From the NCBI RefSeq assembly GCF_000016665.1, contig NC_009523.1:5517501-5581500 (forward strand): a stretch of 64,000 nucleotides of DNA, written 5' to 3'. Within the stretch, counting starts at the first letter, position 1. Every line of letters starts with the position of its first letter. A program made the position numbers and the translations under genes. The notes under the pieces were generated by a model that saw nothing but the letters and a program-made list of their open reading frames with translations, was not told where the DNA came from and ran no database searches. Below, one piece after another: positions 9,045 through 18,386 of the stretch. This stretch comes from Roseiflexus sp. RS-1 (lineage in GTDB: Bacteria > Chloroflexota > Chloroflexia > Chloroflexales > Roseiflexaceae).

Positions 9045-10907
9045 ATGCCATTCATGACAACGACCAACGATTTGCTCCAGCAAGGTATTGCGGCAGCGCG
9101 CTCCGGACAGCGCGCCCTGGCACGGCAACTCTTCGTTCGCGTCATCCAGGCGGATCAGTACAACGACGAGGCGTGGGTCTGGCTTGCAGGTGTGGTGGAT
9201 GACCCTGCTGATATGCGGCGCTGTCTGCAGCAGGCGCTGCGGATCAATCCGTTGAACCCACATGCGCGTCAGGGAATTGCGTGGCTCGATCAACAAGCAA
9301 GGCAGGCGCAGAAGACCTCATCATCCGCAGGCGCCCCGCCTGACGGTCAGGCATCATCGGTGTCCCCATCGTCTATGGCGCGTCCGACGCCGTCCCAGGA
9401 AGCGAATCAGCCGCCACAGGCATCGTCTGATGCAGATCGAGGGCTTTTCCAACTGCCCCCTGCGACGAACGGTCCGTCGCCAGCATCTCAGTCGAGCGCG
9501 TCGGCAAAACCGGCATCCGCTCGCGACTCTCGCCTGTCTGACAGTCCTGCGTCTGCTGCTGGCAAAACGTCCGCTGACGGAACCGTTGAAAAGCCTGCTC
9601 GTCGTTTCTCGCTCTTCGGCAAGCCCAAACCTACTCCCGCTGCCGCCGCCCCGTCCGACGCCCCGCGTCCAGCCAACCAACCCGCCCGCCGCTTCGCCCT
9701 CTTCGGCAAGCCCAAACCCGCCGCCGACGCTCCCGCTCCCGCGTCCGACGCCCCGCGTCCAGCCAACCAACCCGCCCGCCGGTTCGCCTTCTTCGGCAAA
9801 CCTGAACCCGCCGCCGACGCCGCCAGCGCTGCTCCAGCACCCAACACCGCCCAACCGACAGACCAACCCGCCCGCCGGTTTGCGCTCTTCAGCAAGCCCA
9901 AACCGACCGCTGCCGCAATGGTCGCCACGGCAGCGGCTGGCGCAGCAGGCGCGACAATGACTGCACCGGTTGCCACACCAGCGCCGAAATCACGCCGGAA
10001 AGAGAAAGAACTACCACCAGAGGAAGGCGACCCCACGCGCGACCGCTGCCCGTACTGCGGCGAACTGAACAAGCCGGATCGGGCATGGTGCCGCCGTTGC
10101 GACCGCAGCCTGATGATTCGCGGTCCGGCGCGCGCGCAGCGTTCTCCCTGGCTGTCGATCCTTGGCATTCTGTGGGTTCTCGGCGGCGTGTTGGGGATTC
10201 TGGGGGCTATCGCAGGGTTGATTGGCGCGCTCGTGTTGTACAACTCGGTGAGGGGCAGTCTTTCCGATTTTCCGCTCATCATTGTGGTGGTCTGTGTGAT
10301 CATCGCCCTGGTCTATGGGGGGCAAATTGCGATTGCGCGCGCAATGCTGAACCGCGCCCGTTGGGCATACTGGATTATTGCCGTACTGACCGCGCTGCAA
10401 CTCGGCGGATCGCTGCTTGGCGCGCTCGGCGCCGCTGCGACAATCCGCGACGCCATCGCTCAGGCACAGGCGCTTCTGCCTTCATCAGAAGCCGCAACTG
10501 CTGCCGCTGCGGTCACCGGCATCTTTGGGACAGTTGTGCTGATCGATGTTGGCATCAAGGCATTCTTTATGCTGCTGGTCGGGTTGAGCTGGCGCGATTT
10601 CTACGGACCCAAGGAGCGTTTCGTTTCTGAGGTACACGGCTCGACCGACTACGAACTGTTCAACACCGGTCTGGCGCTGCAGCGCAAAGGCATGTGGTGG
10701 ATGGCGATGAAACAGTGGGAGGCGGCAGTCGCCAATTCGCCACGTGATACCGATTACCTCCACGCACTGACGGTCGCCTATGCGAAACTTGGCGAATGGG
10801 AGAAGGCGCGCGAAACTATCGCAAAGGCGATCAAAGTCGCCCCCGATAACCCGGCGCTGAAACAGGTTCAGGAGCGGATTGAACGCACAATTGCAGCACA
10901 GGGGTGA
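9045..10907 (+). CDS. TPR / zinc-ribbon membrane protein with internal repeats
   Basis: A protein of about 620 residues. Residues 1-90 form a TPR-like helical domain (ARQLFVRVIQADQYNDEAW). A Pro/Ala/Ser-rich stretch then contains four copies of a motif like PARRFALFGKPKP spaced about 30 residues apart (9594-9906). Next comes a zinc ribbon CPYCGELNKPDRAWCRRC, several hydrophobic helices and a C-terminal TPR (YLHALTVAYAKLGEWEKA). This suggests a membrane-anchored scaffold, but no catalytic domain is seen. The frame is open from a TTG at 9024 inside the repeat array. The ATG at 9045 has a GGGA box seven bases upstream and is preferred; an ATG at 9054 is also possible. Confidence 0.75.
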   Translation: MPFMTTTNDLLQQGIAAARSGQRALARQLFVRVIQADQYNDEAWVWLAGVVDDPADMRRCLQQALRINPLNPHARQGIAWLDQQARQAQKTSSSAGAPPDGQASSVSPSSMARPTPSQEANQPPQASSDADRGLFQLPPATNGPSPASQSSASAKPASARDSRLSDSPASAAGKTSADGTVEKPARRFSLFGKPKPTPAAAAPSDAPRPANQPARRFALFGKPKPAADAPAPASDAPRPANQPARRFAFFGKPEPAADAASAAPAPNTAQPTDQPARRFALFSKPKPTAAAMVATAAAGAAGATMTAPVATPAPKSRRKEKELPPEEGDPTRDRCPYCGELNKPDRAWCRRCDRSLMIRGPARAQRSPWLSILGILWVLGGVLGILGAIAGLIGALVLYNSVRGSLSDFPLIIVVVCVIIALVYGGQIAIARAMLNRARWAYWIIAVLTALQLGGSLLGALGAAATIRDAIAQAQALLPSSEAATAAAAVTGIFGTVVLIDVGIKAFFMLLVGLSWRDFYGPKERFVSEVHGSTDYELFNTGLALQRKGMWWMAMKQWEAAVANSPRDTDYLHALTVAYAKLGEWEKARETIAKAIKVAPDNPALKQVQERIERTIAAQG

Positions 10908-10968
10908 TAACGTTCGCCGTGAAGTCCGAAGGTGCGCCATGAACGTCGAATGCTCTCCCTGGCGCAGG

Positions 10969-10989
10969 GGGCGCAGCTGCGCTGCGCCC
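10969..10989. terminator. GC-rich hairpin between convergent genes
   Basis: A perfect 9-base inverted repeat (GGGCGCAGC / GCTGCGCCC) with a three-base loop lies between two convergent genes. There is no T-tract, so intrinsic termination is plausible but not proven. Confidence 0.5.
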
Positions 10990-11009
10990 GTATAGTGTGC
11001 AGCGTTCGA

Positions 11010-12077
11010 TCACTGTTCTACTTCGATCATCGCAACAGGGTACTCGTCTGTGCCTGTCATCCGACTGCGCTCGTCGGTCAGCGCCGCATCGGGATGACGC
11101 ACATCGTACCAACCGACACGCCAGGAGTAGCGACCGGGCAACGTATCAGGCGGCACAACCACATCGAAGGTCTCTTCGACGACATCGCCCTCCCGCCATT
11201 CCCACGCCGGTCGCAGTGCGTAGCCGGGCACATGGACAAACCGCGCGCCTGCGACTCCCTCCAGCCGACTCACCGCGACATACTGTGCGCCTGGCGGCAA
11301 CGCCTCGCGCACCCGCCACACAAACGTCGCCCGTAACCGGCGCGGCGCGATCGTATCAACCTGTGCGCGCACCAGGTCGAACGGTCCGAACCGTTGCAAC
11401 ACTGGTGCGCCATTGTCAGGAATGAGCGACAGGCGGTTGACCAACGCGCGATCAGGGGCAGCGTCACGCGCGAACAGCAACAATCCATCCTCCATATCGA
11501 CCAGCGCAAATGCTGGATCGCTCAGAAGGGTTGTGATCGCGTCGCGGTCATAGTCGAGACCGCCGCCATACCCGTCATCGAGGTGCAGGTACCAGTCGAA
11601 GAGCGCATCAGGCAGCGCATACTGCACCTGCGGCAACAGCGATGGCAGGCGTTCGGCGCGCGCCTCAAACGGGTAGCGCACCAGATACACGGTTTCGCGG
11701 TTCACGAGATGGGTAGCGACGAAGGTCGAAGCGGCGAGCGGCGCATCGGGCGGTACACGGGTTGCCAGAAATGATGCCAGGCGCGCGTCACGTGGAGTAA
11801 CACCGTAGATTGATCGGTCGAAGCCATACCCCGGCACACCGGACCAGAACAACGGATTGAGCGGCGTATTGACCAGCAATGCGCTGAAGATTGCCGTCAC
11901 TGCGACGGTAAAGCCGAGATCGCCGCGCCACGAACGTCGCGCGCGCCGGGTCGCATCCGATGGTTGGGTCAACGCAATTGTAAGGATTACAGCATTTCTC
12001 AGATATGTTGACTGTCGTCCATATCTGCGATATTGCACGAGGCGCCAGCCTGCAGCGGAGTGGTTAACCTGCTCCAA
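11010..12077 (-). pseudogene. truncated DUF2079 membrane protein, C-terminal part only
   Basis: A 355-residue frame whose residues from about 47 onward align with the last 300 or so residues of the full-length DUF2079 protein just upstream. Shared blocks include RRSWRGDL, PLNPLFWSGVPG, VPPDAPLAAS, ALFDW, EDGLLLF, AVSRLEGV and DERSRM. The membrane-spanning N-terminal half of the family is missing, and the first 46 residues have no counterpart. Composition is GC-rich and host-like, whereas the intact paralogue is AT-rich. This looks like the native gene, beheaded when the AT-rich block entered. It could still be expressed as an extracytoplasmic domain, but more likely it is a relic. Confidence 0.7.
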
Positions 12078-12110
12078 CAGGTCAAACCTCTATGAGAATG
12101 ACTATAATAC

Positions 12111-14102
12111 CTAACGTATAGTGATAGTATCAATCACAACTTCATTACCGATGCGACTACGTTGATCGGTCGCGTATGCGTCAGTGTGTGTTGGATCATA
12201 CCACGCCGTGATCCAGCGATAGTTTCCAGGAGGTAGATCGGCAGGAAGGCGAATTTCAAACTGCTCCACGACAACGTGGTCTGTTGGCCATGTATTTGTT
12301 GGTTTCAGGAAAGCGCTCGGCAAATGGACGACTCTGCCGCCATCTACCCCTTCCAGACGACTAACGGCGATGAGGCGTCGATCTATCGAATCTCCTACCA
12401 ACTTCCAGGAAAAATAAGCACGGAATAACCGATTTTCTGACGAATCTATCCGGGCTTCGAGCAGTCGCACAGGACCGAAATCAGCTATCTGTTTTTGTGT
12501 TAGTTTATAACCTTTCACAAACTCGATCTTCTGAAGCAATGATTCTTCGGCAGTTACGCCCCTCTTAAAGAGAAGAAGTCCGTCCTCCTGGTAGATCAAA
12601 CCGAAATTAGAATTGTTCAGCAGGATTGATATTTCCTTCGCCTCATAATCAACTCCTCCGACCATACGACCATTTATAGTGGTTCTCCAGTCAAATAGAG
12701 CATCAGCGACAGCATAATCGATTTTATCGATAATAATGGGGAGTCGCACCCCACCAGGATCGTCTGGATAGCGCAGAACGTAGAGCTCAGAACGTCCCGC
12801 CACGTGACTTCCAAGAAACATTGAAGCGGCTATAGGGGAGCCTGGTGGCACGTGGTTGGTCAGGAATCGTGACTTTACAAAATCACGCGATGTTATGCCA
12901 TAAGAAGCCTGATCGACTCCTAAACCTGGTAAACCGACCCAAAAAGTTGGGTTTAGCGGTATATCGACCAGAGCTGCGCTTGTGAGAACAGTAGTTACGG
13001 TACAGAATACCAGGTCGGAACGCCAGCTCCTTTGGAAGGAATTAAGGGTTTTGACCGAGGATTTCACCATGTTTCCCGAAGCAGAGATTATACCGTTCTT
13101 TTGATCTACCTTTACCAGATGGCAAAGCTTTTCAGCACCTTCAATAACAGATAAAACTATAAATGGCACCACCAGCGCATAGTGATGGTAAGCATAATGG
13201 TAGGTCGTACCAGGACCAGTACTGATGAGCACAGCAAACAGAATAGGAGTAGATACAAAAAGCCATCGCCACCCGCGCCATGCCAAAAGCAACACCGGAC
13301 CAACGACTACCAGAGCATTGAGCAATCGCTCACCGACAGTACTCAGCAATGTATCAAACGCCCCGAAGTACTGCTCTACATAATTGTTGTGAATGCGACT
13401 TCCACCAGCATCTTCAAAGAGGGGGCGCAGGACAAAAAAAACCAACGCACCATAGGCTACTGCAGATACACTTGTCACCAGACCGACACGGCGTTGTCCG
13501 CCCCACAGAAAGAAATAAGCGCCTATTGCTGCCACAGCGACAGCAACATACACTTTACACAGGAGGCACAAACCCGCCCAGACAACCGCTGACCACCTAC
13601 TACGTCGCTCAAGAGCATCGACTAACCAGAGAATCATAGGCATGGCCAGTGTATCGCCATGGAAGTCGAAGAGGACGGCGGTAAGGGCAACCGGGTAGAG
13701 CAGGTAGATCAGCACAATACTACGTGCAGCCAGCACACTATCCAGTCGACGTAGCGCAATCGCATACGCTGGAAAAGCGCCACTTGCCGCCAATAATGTC
13801 TGTCCAATCAACAGTACTCGTGGATCAGGCCATAGAGCAATCAATGGGGCAAACGCATAATAGATAAGTTCAAAGTGCCCTGCAAGTCGCGAGACGTTTC
13901 CTTGAGGAGATGTTACTATGAGCGGTTCACCTCTAAGTGTTGAAGCAATCGCCTGATACATAGTCCCTAAATCAAGAACACCTGCGTTGAAACCCATGTA
14001 ACGGGCTATACTCAACCAACCGATCATCACTAGATAGATGATCACTGCTACCCAGAGCACAGGGTCATGAATAACATTACGACTAAGAGGTGATATTCGC
14101 AT
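12111..14102 (-). CDS. DUF2079 polytopic membrane protein
   Basis: A 663-residue protein. The N-terminal half carries many hydrophobic helices and a GT-C-like first loop; the C-terminal 300 residues are soluble and probably outside the membrane. DUF2079 proteins are common in Chloroflexota and Cyanobacteria and resemble GT-C glycosyltransferases in topology, but their reaction is not established. Its setting next to a methyltransferase, an LPG-synthase-like protein and glycosyltransferases points to surface-glycan work. Codon use is AT-rich compared with flanking genes, a sign of transfer. It is last in a tight minus-strand run, nine bases after the methyltransferase gene. Confidence 0.75.
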   Translation of the reverse strand: MRISPLSRNVIHDPVLWVAVIIYLVMIGWLSIARYMGFNAGVLDLGTMYQAIASTLRGEPLIVTSPQGNVSRLAGHFELIYYAFAPLIALWPDPRVLLIGQTLLAASGAFPAYAIALRRLDSVLAARSIVLIYLLYPVALTAVLFDFHGDTLAMPMILWLVDALERRSRWSAVVWAGLCLLCKVYVAVAVAAIGAYFFLWGGQRRVGLVTSVSAVAYGALVFFVLRPLFEDAGGSRIHNNYVEQYFGAFDTLLSTVGERLLNALVVVGPVLLLAWRGWRWLFVSTPILFAVLISTGPGTTYHYAYHHYALVVPFIVLSVIEGAEKLCHLVKVDQKNGIISASGNMVKSSVKTLNSFQRSWRSDLVFCTVTTVLTSAALVDIPLNPTFWVGLPGLGVDQASYGITSRDFVKSRFLTNHVPPGSPIAASMFLGSHVAGRSELYVLRYPDDPGGVRLPIIIDKIDYAVADALFDWRTTINGRMVGGVDYEAKEISILLNNSNFGLIYQEDGLLLFKRGVTAEESLLQKIEFVKGYKLTQKQIADFGPVRLLEARIDSSENRLFRAYFSWKLVGDSIDRRLIAVSRLEGVDGGRVVHLPSAFLKPTNTWPTDHVVVEQFEIRLPADLPPGNYRWITAWYDPTHTDAYATDQRSRIGNEVVIDTITIR

Positions 14103-14111
14103 ATAATATAA

Positions 14112-15023
14112 TTATGTCGAACGTCGAGCAATGACACGAATAACGCCACTTGAGCGGAGAAGCATCGATAAAATACCGAGGGGAGCAAAAGCGGCTACTG
14201 CCAGAGGATTGGTATAGTGCATCAATTGCGCAAGCCCTTTGTATCCGTTTCTGGCGAGCCAAAATCGAACACTGCCGATCCATATGTTAGGAGCTGCACT
14301 GTGAATAACTCGCTCAATATGTAATCCCGCAATCTCGAAAATTCTTGTCAGTGTATGCTGTGGAAAAAGAAAGAAATGTCGAGGAATCTGGTATCCATAC
14401 CAATCGGGACCAAATATACGTGATGTATGTGAGTCGATGTTAGGAACGGTAATAATACAGTATCCTTCAGGTTTCAGGATATTTGCAACTGTTTTCATAG
14501 TTAGCACTGGGTCAGGCAAATGCTCGAGTACGTGGCGCATGATTACCATATCGAAACTTCTCGCCGGAAGATTCAAGTTTTCTAATTGACCGACGAGAAA
14601 ATTCAGATTGTACCTGTCTTTTGCAATCTTTGCAATCTCGGAGTTAATATCGACGCCAGTCAGAAATTTACGTCCATTTTTGCGTAGTTCGTGGAGAAAC
14701 TCTCCTGTGGAAGCACCTATCTCAATAATATTGCTACTTGGCGATGTCCTTCCTATAATTTCTGCAATTTCAGGTCTCCACGCAATTTTTCTCATCATCA
14801 TTACAAAAAATCGTCTCTTTGTTACATAACTTTCATAAGTAGACGGATATATCTCTGCTATCTCCTCTGGAGTATCTGGGCGCGGACTAAGGTAAACCAG
14901 ACCGCAAATACGGCATTGGTATAGGTAATAAATACGGTTATCAAGAGTACTATCCCGATCGGTTCCTGCACAAACCAGGCGTCGCTCAGAGCTATGACAT
15001 AGGATACAAACCATCTCTTTCAT
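14112..15023 (-). CDS. class I SAM-dependent methyltransferase with N-terminal zinc-binding motif
   Basis: A 303-residue protein. The N-terminus has two CxxC pairs (CILC at residues 5-8 and CRIC near 36-39), as in glycan-cluster methyltransferases of the Methyltransf_23 type. The Rossmann core follows: NIIEIGASTGEFLHEL (motif I), DINSEIA, RSFDMVIMRHVLEHLPDP (motif IV and after) and LKPEGYCIITVPN. It probably O- or N-methylates a sugar or lipid-linked glycan in the cytoplasm. Its start overlaps the stop of the upstream gene by four bases (ATGA), so the two are translationally coupled. AT-rich composition matches the imported block. The acceptor substrate is unknown. Confidence 0.85.
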   Translation of the reverse strand: MKEMVCILCHSSERRLVCAGTDRDSTLDNRIYYLYQCRICGLVYLSPRPDTPEEIAEIYPSTYESYVTKRRFFVMMMRKIAWRPEIAEIIGRTSPSSNIIEIGASTGEFLHELRKNGRKFLTGVDINSEIAKIAKDRYNLNFLVGQLENLNLPARSFDMVIMRHVLEHLPDPVLTMKTVANILKPEGYCIITVPNIDSHTSRIFGPDWYGYQIPRHFFLFPQHTLTRIFEIAGLHIERVIHSAAPNIWIGSVRFWLARNGYKGLAQLMHYTNPLAVAAFAPLGILSMLLRSSGVIRVIARRST

Positions 15024-16000
15024 AAGAATCTCTCTCTTTCCGAAAATTTGGAAACAGCTGACGATATATTATTTCGTCGATGTCCAAGGGCAAAGAGTAT
15101 TCCCCCGATAATCCCGGTGATATTCCGTGTGATGTGCATAAAAATTGAAAGGAATAAAGCCTCAACAGACCCAATTCCAGCCATGCCGAGAAGAAAGATC
15201 ATTGTATTGTCCTGCAAACCCAGTCCATTTATTGAAATGGGCAAAACTATAACTGCCATGACTATAGGAATTACCACAAAGTAAACAGCCATTTCCGCAT
15301 TTATCCCAAATGATTTACCTGCACAGAAAAAAGAGACGCATATGGCTATTTGTCGCAACATAGATATGATTGACGCAAGGATTAAGATTTTTGGATCACC
15401 CTGCAGTCTTGCAATGCTTTGATCGATCTTAGAAATTGATCCTCCGAATCTCTTTCTTATCGATAGAGGTATGAAACTGATCATTTTCTCGAAAGCGCGA
15501 CGATTAAGAATTAAGAAAATAAAAAATGAAATAATCAGCAAAGTCACCACCAAAGATCCCATGATAATACGATTATCTCGTAGGCTGGACAAGAAAAAAA
15601 GCGAAACAATTCCTATAACGGTAGTAATGATCATACCGATCATTCTATCAATTAGTACGGAAGAAGCTGCTGCTTCTCGATTTAAGGTATTCTCGGCAAC
15701 CATTATCATTTTCGACACATCTCCACCGACTGATGACGGAAGAAACATACCGAAAAATGTACTGACTAGATTAATATAAAATAGATCAAGGAATGACTTA
15801 TGAACACCCATGCCGTTGATAATGACCTTCCAGCGCCAAACTATCGTTAATAACGCAAATATATTCATTAAGATGGCCAGAACCATCCATATCGGACTAA
15901 TTTGAATCAAAAGATCATCTTTTTCCGAAAAGTCTACCTGGTTTATCAACAAAACGAACAGGAAAATCGTAAACAAGACTCTCAGAATCGTTTTTTTCAT
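15020..16000 (-). CDS. LPG-synthase-like flippase-domain membrane protein
   Basis: A 326-residue polytopic protein of the lysylphosphatidylglycerol synthase transmembrane (UPF0104/AglD) family. Typical marks are the N-terminal helix ending in INQVDFSEK, FLDLFYINLVSTFFGMFLPSSVGGDVSKM, and the later ILPISINGLGLQDNTMIFLL. Eight or so hydrophobic helices are visible, and the cytoplasmic synthase domain is absent. Family members in glycan clusters are thought to help flip or transfer lipid-linked sugars. It lies between the GT4 gene (31 bases upstream) and the methyltransferase (4-base overlap) in one operon. AT-rich, probably imported with them. Confidence 0.85.
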   Translation of the reverse strand: MKKTILRVLFTIFLFVLLINQVDFSEKDDLLIQISPIWMVLAILMNIFALLTIVWRWKVIINGMGVHKSFLDLFYINLVSTFFGMFLPSSVGGDVSKMIMVAENTLNREAAASSVLIDRMIGMIITTVIGIVSLFFLSSLRDNRIIMGSLVVTLLIISFFIFLILNRRAFEKMISFIPLSIRKRFGGSISKIDQSIARLQGDPKILILASIISMLRQIAICVSFFCAGKSFGINAEMAVYFVVIPIVMAVIVLPISINGLGLQDNTMIFLLGMAGIGSVEALFLSIFMHITRNITGIIGGILFALGHRRNNISSAVSKFSERERFL

Positions 16001-16031
16001 CTGCTATCTCCAAAATTTGATGACAAAAATT

Positions 16032-17225
16032 TCAATTTAATCCTTTTCTAGAAAGAAGAACGTCGTATATATCGTTAATTTCTCTCCCGATCCTGTGCCA
16101 GGAAAAATAACGCTCTGCGCGCTCACGAGCGCGTCTACCGAGATCGGATCGGAGATGTGGATCGCTTCCCAAAGTGATAATCTGATCAGCAAAAGCTTGC
16201 ACATCACCGGTTACGGCATAGACTCCTGTATCAGCGAGGGTTGCAATGTTGCCAGGAAGATCGAAAGCCACTGTCGGCAGAGCACAAGCCATATAGTTGA
16301 GCAATTTACCATTTCCTTCCATTGATGTAAGTTTGGGCGCCACTGCCAGATCACCGAGTGAAAGATAGCGTGCTGCTTGCGTGTAGTCGATGCGTCCTGG
16401 TAAACAAACATGGTCAGAGACGCCCAAATTGTGTGCCTTTACGCGGTAGTATTCTTCATTAGGATAGCCCATAATGAGAAAGTACGCGTCCGGCAGGAAT
16501 TTCAACACGCGAGGAATTGCATCAATAAGAAGATCAATACCCTGATAGGGGCTTAGCACGCCGAGATAGACGATTATGGTGCGATTACGCTGTATTTGCA
16601 GGTTATTGTAGAGATCATCCAAATCCTCTTTTTTGTGGGGTCTAAAACTCTGAAGGTCAACGCCGTAATTAACGCTAAAAACCTTCCCGGAGTCGAATAT
16701 AAAAAGTTTTTGAAGGGTTTCCTTAATATAATTCCACATAAGAATTCCGTCTACGTGCGATATGATCTTCTGTTCAAGTTTGCGAAAAAGCAAATAGGGT
16801 ATGCTACCTTTACGAACAAAATTGTGATTGAGCATCTCGCCGGTCAAACTTCCTTGAAGGTCAAGCAAGAGGGGAACACGAAGCATACGGGCTACAATGA
16901 TAGAAAGACCGGCACCTTCGTGAAGGTGAGCATGGATAATGTGTGGCTTATACTGTCGTGCCACTTGAAGCACACGTATCATCAGGAGAAAGTCAAGGTA
17001 GAGTTTATGCCAGGATGGTCCTGCTGAGCGTTTGCGATACCATGGAACTGGAGGAATACGGTAGGTGGGAATTTCACCGATATCACGGCCCAGGTGATAT
17101 GTGACAATAACAACACTATTGCCATTTAGTTGCTGTGAACGAGCAACCTCATAAATCTGAACGTGGCAACCACGGTCAGAGAAATAGGGGGTCGGCGCTA
17201 CCATAAGTATACGTTTTCGAGACAT
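16032..17225 (-). CDS. glycosyltransferase family 4
   Basis: A 397-residue GT-B glycosyltransferase of the GT4 (group 1) type. The N-terminal domain begins RILMVAPTPYFSDRGCHVQIYE with the glycine-containing acceptor loop, followed by HIIHAHLHEGAGLS. The C-terminal nucleotide-sugar domain has VYLGVLSPYQGIDLLIDA and the E-x7-E region as SMEGNGKLLNYMACALPTVAFD. It transfers a sugar from a nucleotide donor to a growing glycan on the cytoplasmic side; donor and acceptor are unknown. The frame is open to 17330, overlapping the upstream gene, but the ATG at 17225 gives the standard N-terminus. It is the first gene wholly inside the AT-rich block. Confidence 0.9.
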   Translation of the reverse strand: MSRKRILMVAPTPYFSDRGCHVQIYEVARSQQLNGNSVVIVTYHLGRDIGEIPTYRIPPVPWYRKRSAGPSWHKLYLDFLLMIRVLQVARQYKPHIIHAHLHEGAGLSIIVARMLRVPLLLDLQGSLTGEMLNHNFVRKGSIPYLLFRKLEQKIISHVDGILMWNYIKETLQKLFIFDSGKVFSVNYGVDLQSFRPHKKEDLDDLYNNLQIQRNRTIIVYLGVLSPYQGIDLLIDAIPRVLKFLPDAYFLIMGYPNEEYYRVKAHNLGVSDHVCLPGRIDYTQAARYLSLGDLAVAPKLTSMEGNGKLLNYMACALPTVAFDLPGNIATLADTGVYAVTGDVQAFADQIITLGSDPHLRSDLGRRARERAERYFSWHRIGREINDIYDVLLSRKGLN

Positions 17226-17268
17226 CTCAGACTTTTGATCTCTACGTGTTGCTTCTAGAAATCTAGAG

Positions 17269-18288
17269 TTACTCTTCAGGTCGATTGATCTCTTCGCGTA
17301 CTGTGTAGATTGGCACGTTTCGCCCCTCATAGTATACTCGGATGATCAATTCTCCGAGTAGCCCCATTCCAAGAAATTGCACACCAATGAGAACCATTAG
17401 CACTGCAAGCAGTAACAAAGGACGATCGCCAATCGCCTGTAAAAGTACAAGACGAACATACCCAAGATAGAACAACATACCCGTCCCAATAGCGCCACTA
17501 ATCAAACCTATGCTGCCAAACACTTGCATAGGACGAGTCGAGTATGACAGTAAAAATCGCACGGTCACCAGGTCGAGCAGGACGCGCAGGGTACGGTTGA
17601 TGCCGTACTTCGATTTGCCGAAACGACGAGGAGCGTGACGCACCGGCAGTTCGGTCACCGCAACCCCCTGCCAGCTGGCGATTGCCGGGATGAAGCGGTG
17701 CAACTCGCCATAGAGACGGATGCCGCGCACCACGTCGCGGCGGTACGCTTTGAGCGAACAACCGTAATCGTGCAGATGGACGCCGGTTGCCCACGAGATC
17801 AGGCGATTGGCGATCATCGACGGCAGTCGCCGGTTGAGAAACGGATCGCGGCGGCGCTCGCGCCATCCGCTCACGACATCGTATCCCTCCTCGATCTTTG
17901 CGAGCAACGCGGCAATATCCGCCGGATCGTTCTGCAGATCCGCGTCGATCGTCACCACCACATCGCCGCGCGCCCGGTCGAACCCGGCGGAGAATGCCGC
18001 CGTTTGCCCGAAGTTGCGCCGGAAACGCACCACCCGCAACCGCCGGTCGCGCCGCGCCAGATCGCGCAACAGAGCGAAACTCCGGTCACGGCTGCCATCA
18101 TCGACGGCAATGATTTCGTAGGGGAGTCCGAGATTCTCCAGTTCCACCGTCAACCGCCGGTAGAGATGCGGGATGCTCTCTTCCTCGTTGTACACCGGCA
18201 CCACCACCGAGAGATGCGGAACAGGCGCGTCGTCCGGTTCCTGCACTGCTCTGGCGTATGGTTCGTGGGCTGTAACCATTTCCGTCAT
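17269..18288 (-). CDS. GT2 glycosyltransferase with two C-terminal membrane helices (GtrB/ArnC/DPM1-like)
   Basis: A 339-residue polyprenyl-phosphate sugar transferase-like GT2 enzyme, which would load a sugar onto undecaprenyl phosphate for use outside the membrane. Signs are LSVVVPVYNEEESIPHLY, the DDGSRD loop, RNFGQTAAFSAG, the DADLQNDP metal site, and two C-terminal helices (VFGSIGLISGAIGTGMLF and a second near residues 290-320). The coding DNA for most of the protein is GC-rich, but the last 90 codons (17269 to about 17545) are distinctly AT-richer, so the gene looks recombinant. The ATG at 18288 is chosen over a TTG at 18327 that lies inside a heptamer array. Confidence 0.9.
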   Translation of the reverse strand: MTEMVTAHEPYARAVQEPDDAPVPHLSVVVPVYNEEESIPHLYRRLTVELENLGLPYEIIAVDDGSRDRSFALLRDLARRDRRLRVVRFRRNFGQTAAFSAGFDRARGDVVVTIDADLQNDPADIAALLAKIEEGYDVVSGWRERRRDPFLNRRLPSMIANRLISWATGVHLHDYGCSLKAYRRDVVRGIRLYGELHRFIPAIASWQGVAVTELPVRHAPRRFGKSKYGINRTLRVLLDLVTVRFLLSYSTRPMQVFGSIGLISGAIGTGMLFYLGYVRLVLLQAIGDRPLLLLAVLMVLIGVQFLGMGLLGELIIRVYYEGRNVPIYTVREEINRPEE

Positions 18289-18321
18289 AGGTTCTGGCGA
18301 CCCGTCTGCGCTTTGCTGAGC

Positions 18322-18384
18322 CTTCAACCTTCAACCCCAAACCCTCAACCTTCAACCCTCAACCCTCAACCTTCAACCTTCAAC
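18322..18384 (+). repeat. heptanucleotide array, TTCAACC family (9 units)
   Basis: Nine consecutive 7-base units (CTTCAAC, CCTCAAC, CCCAAAC) fill the gap between the GT2 gene and the upstream PIG-V-like gene. Confidence 0.9.
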
Positions 18385-18386
18385 CC

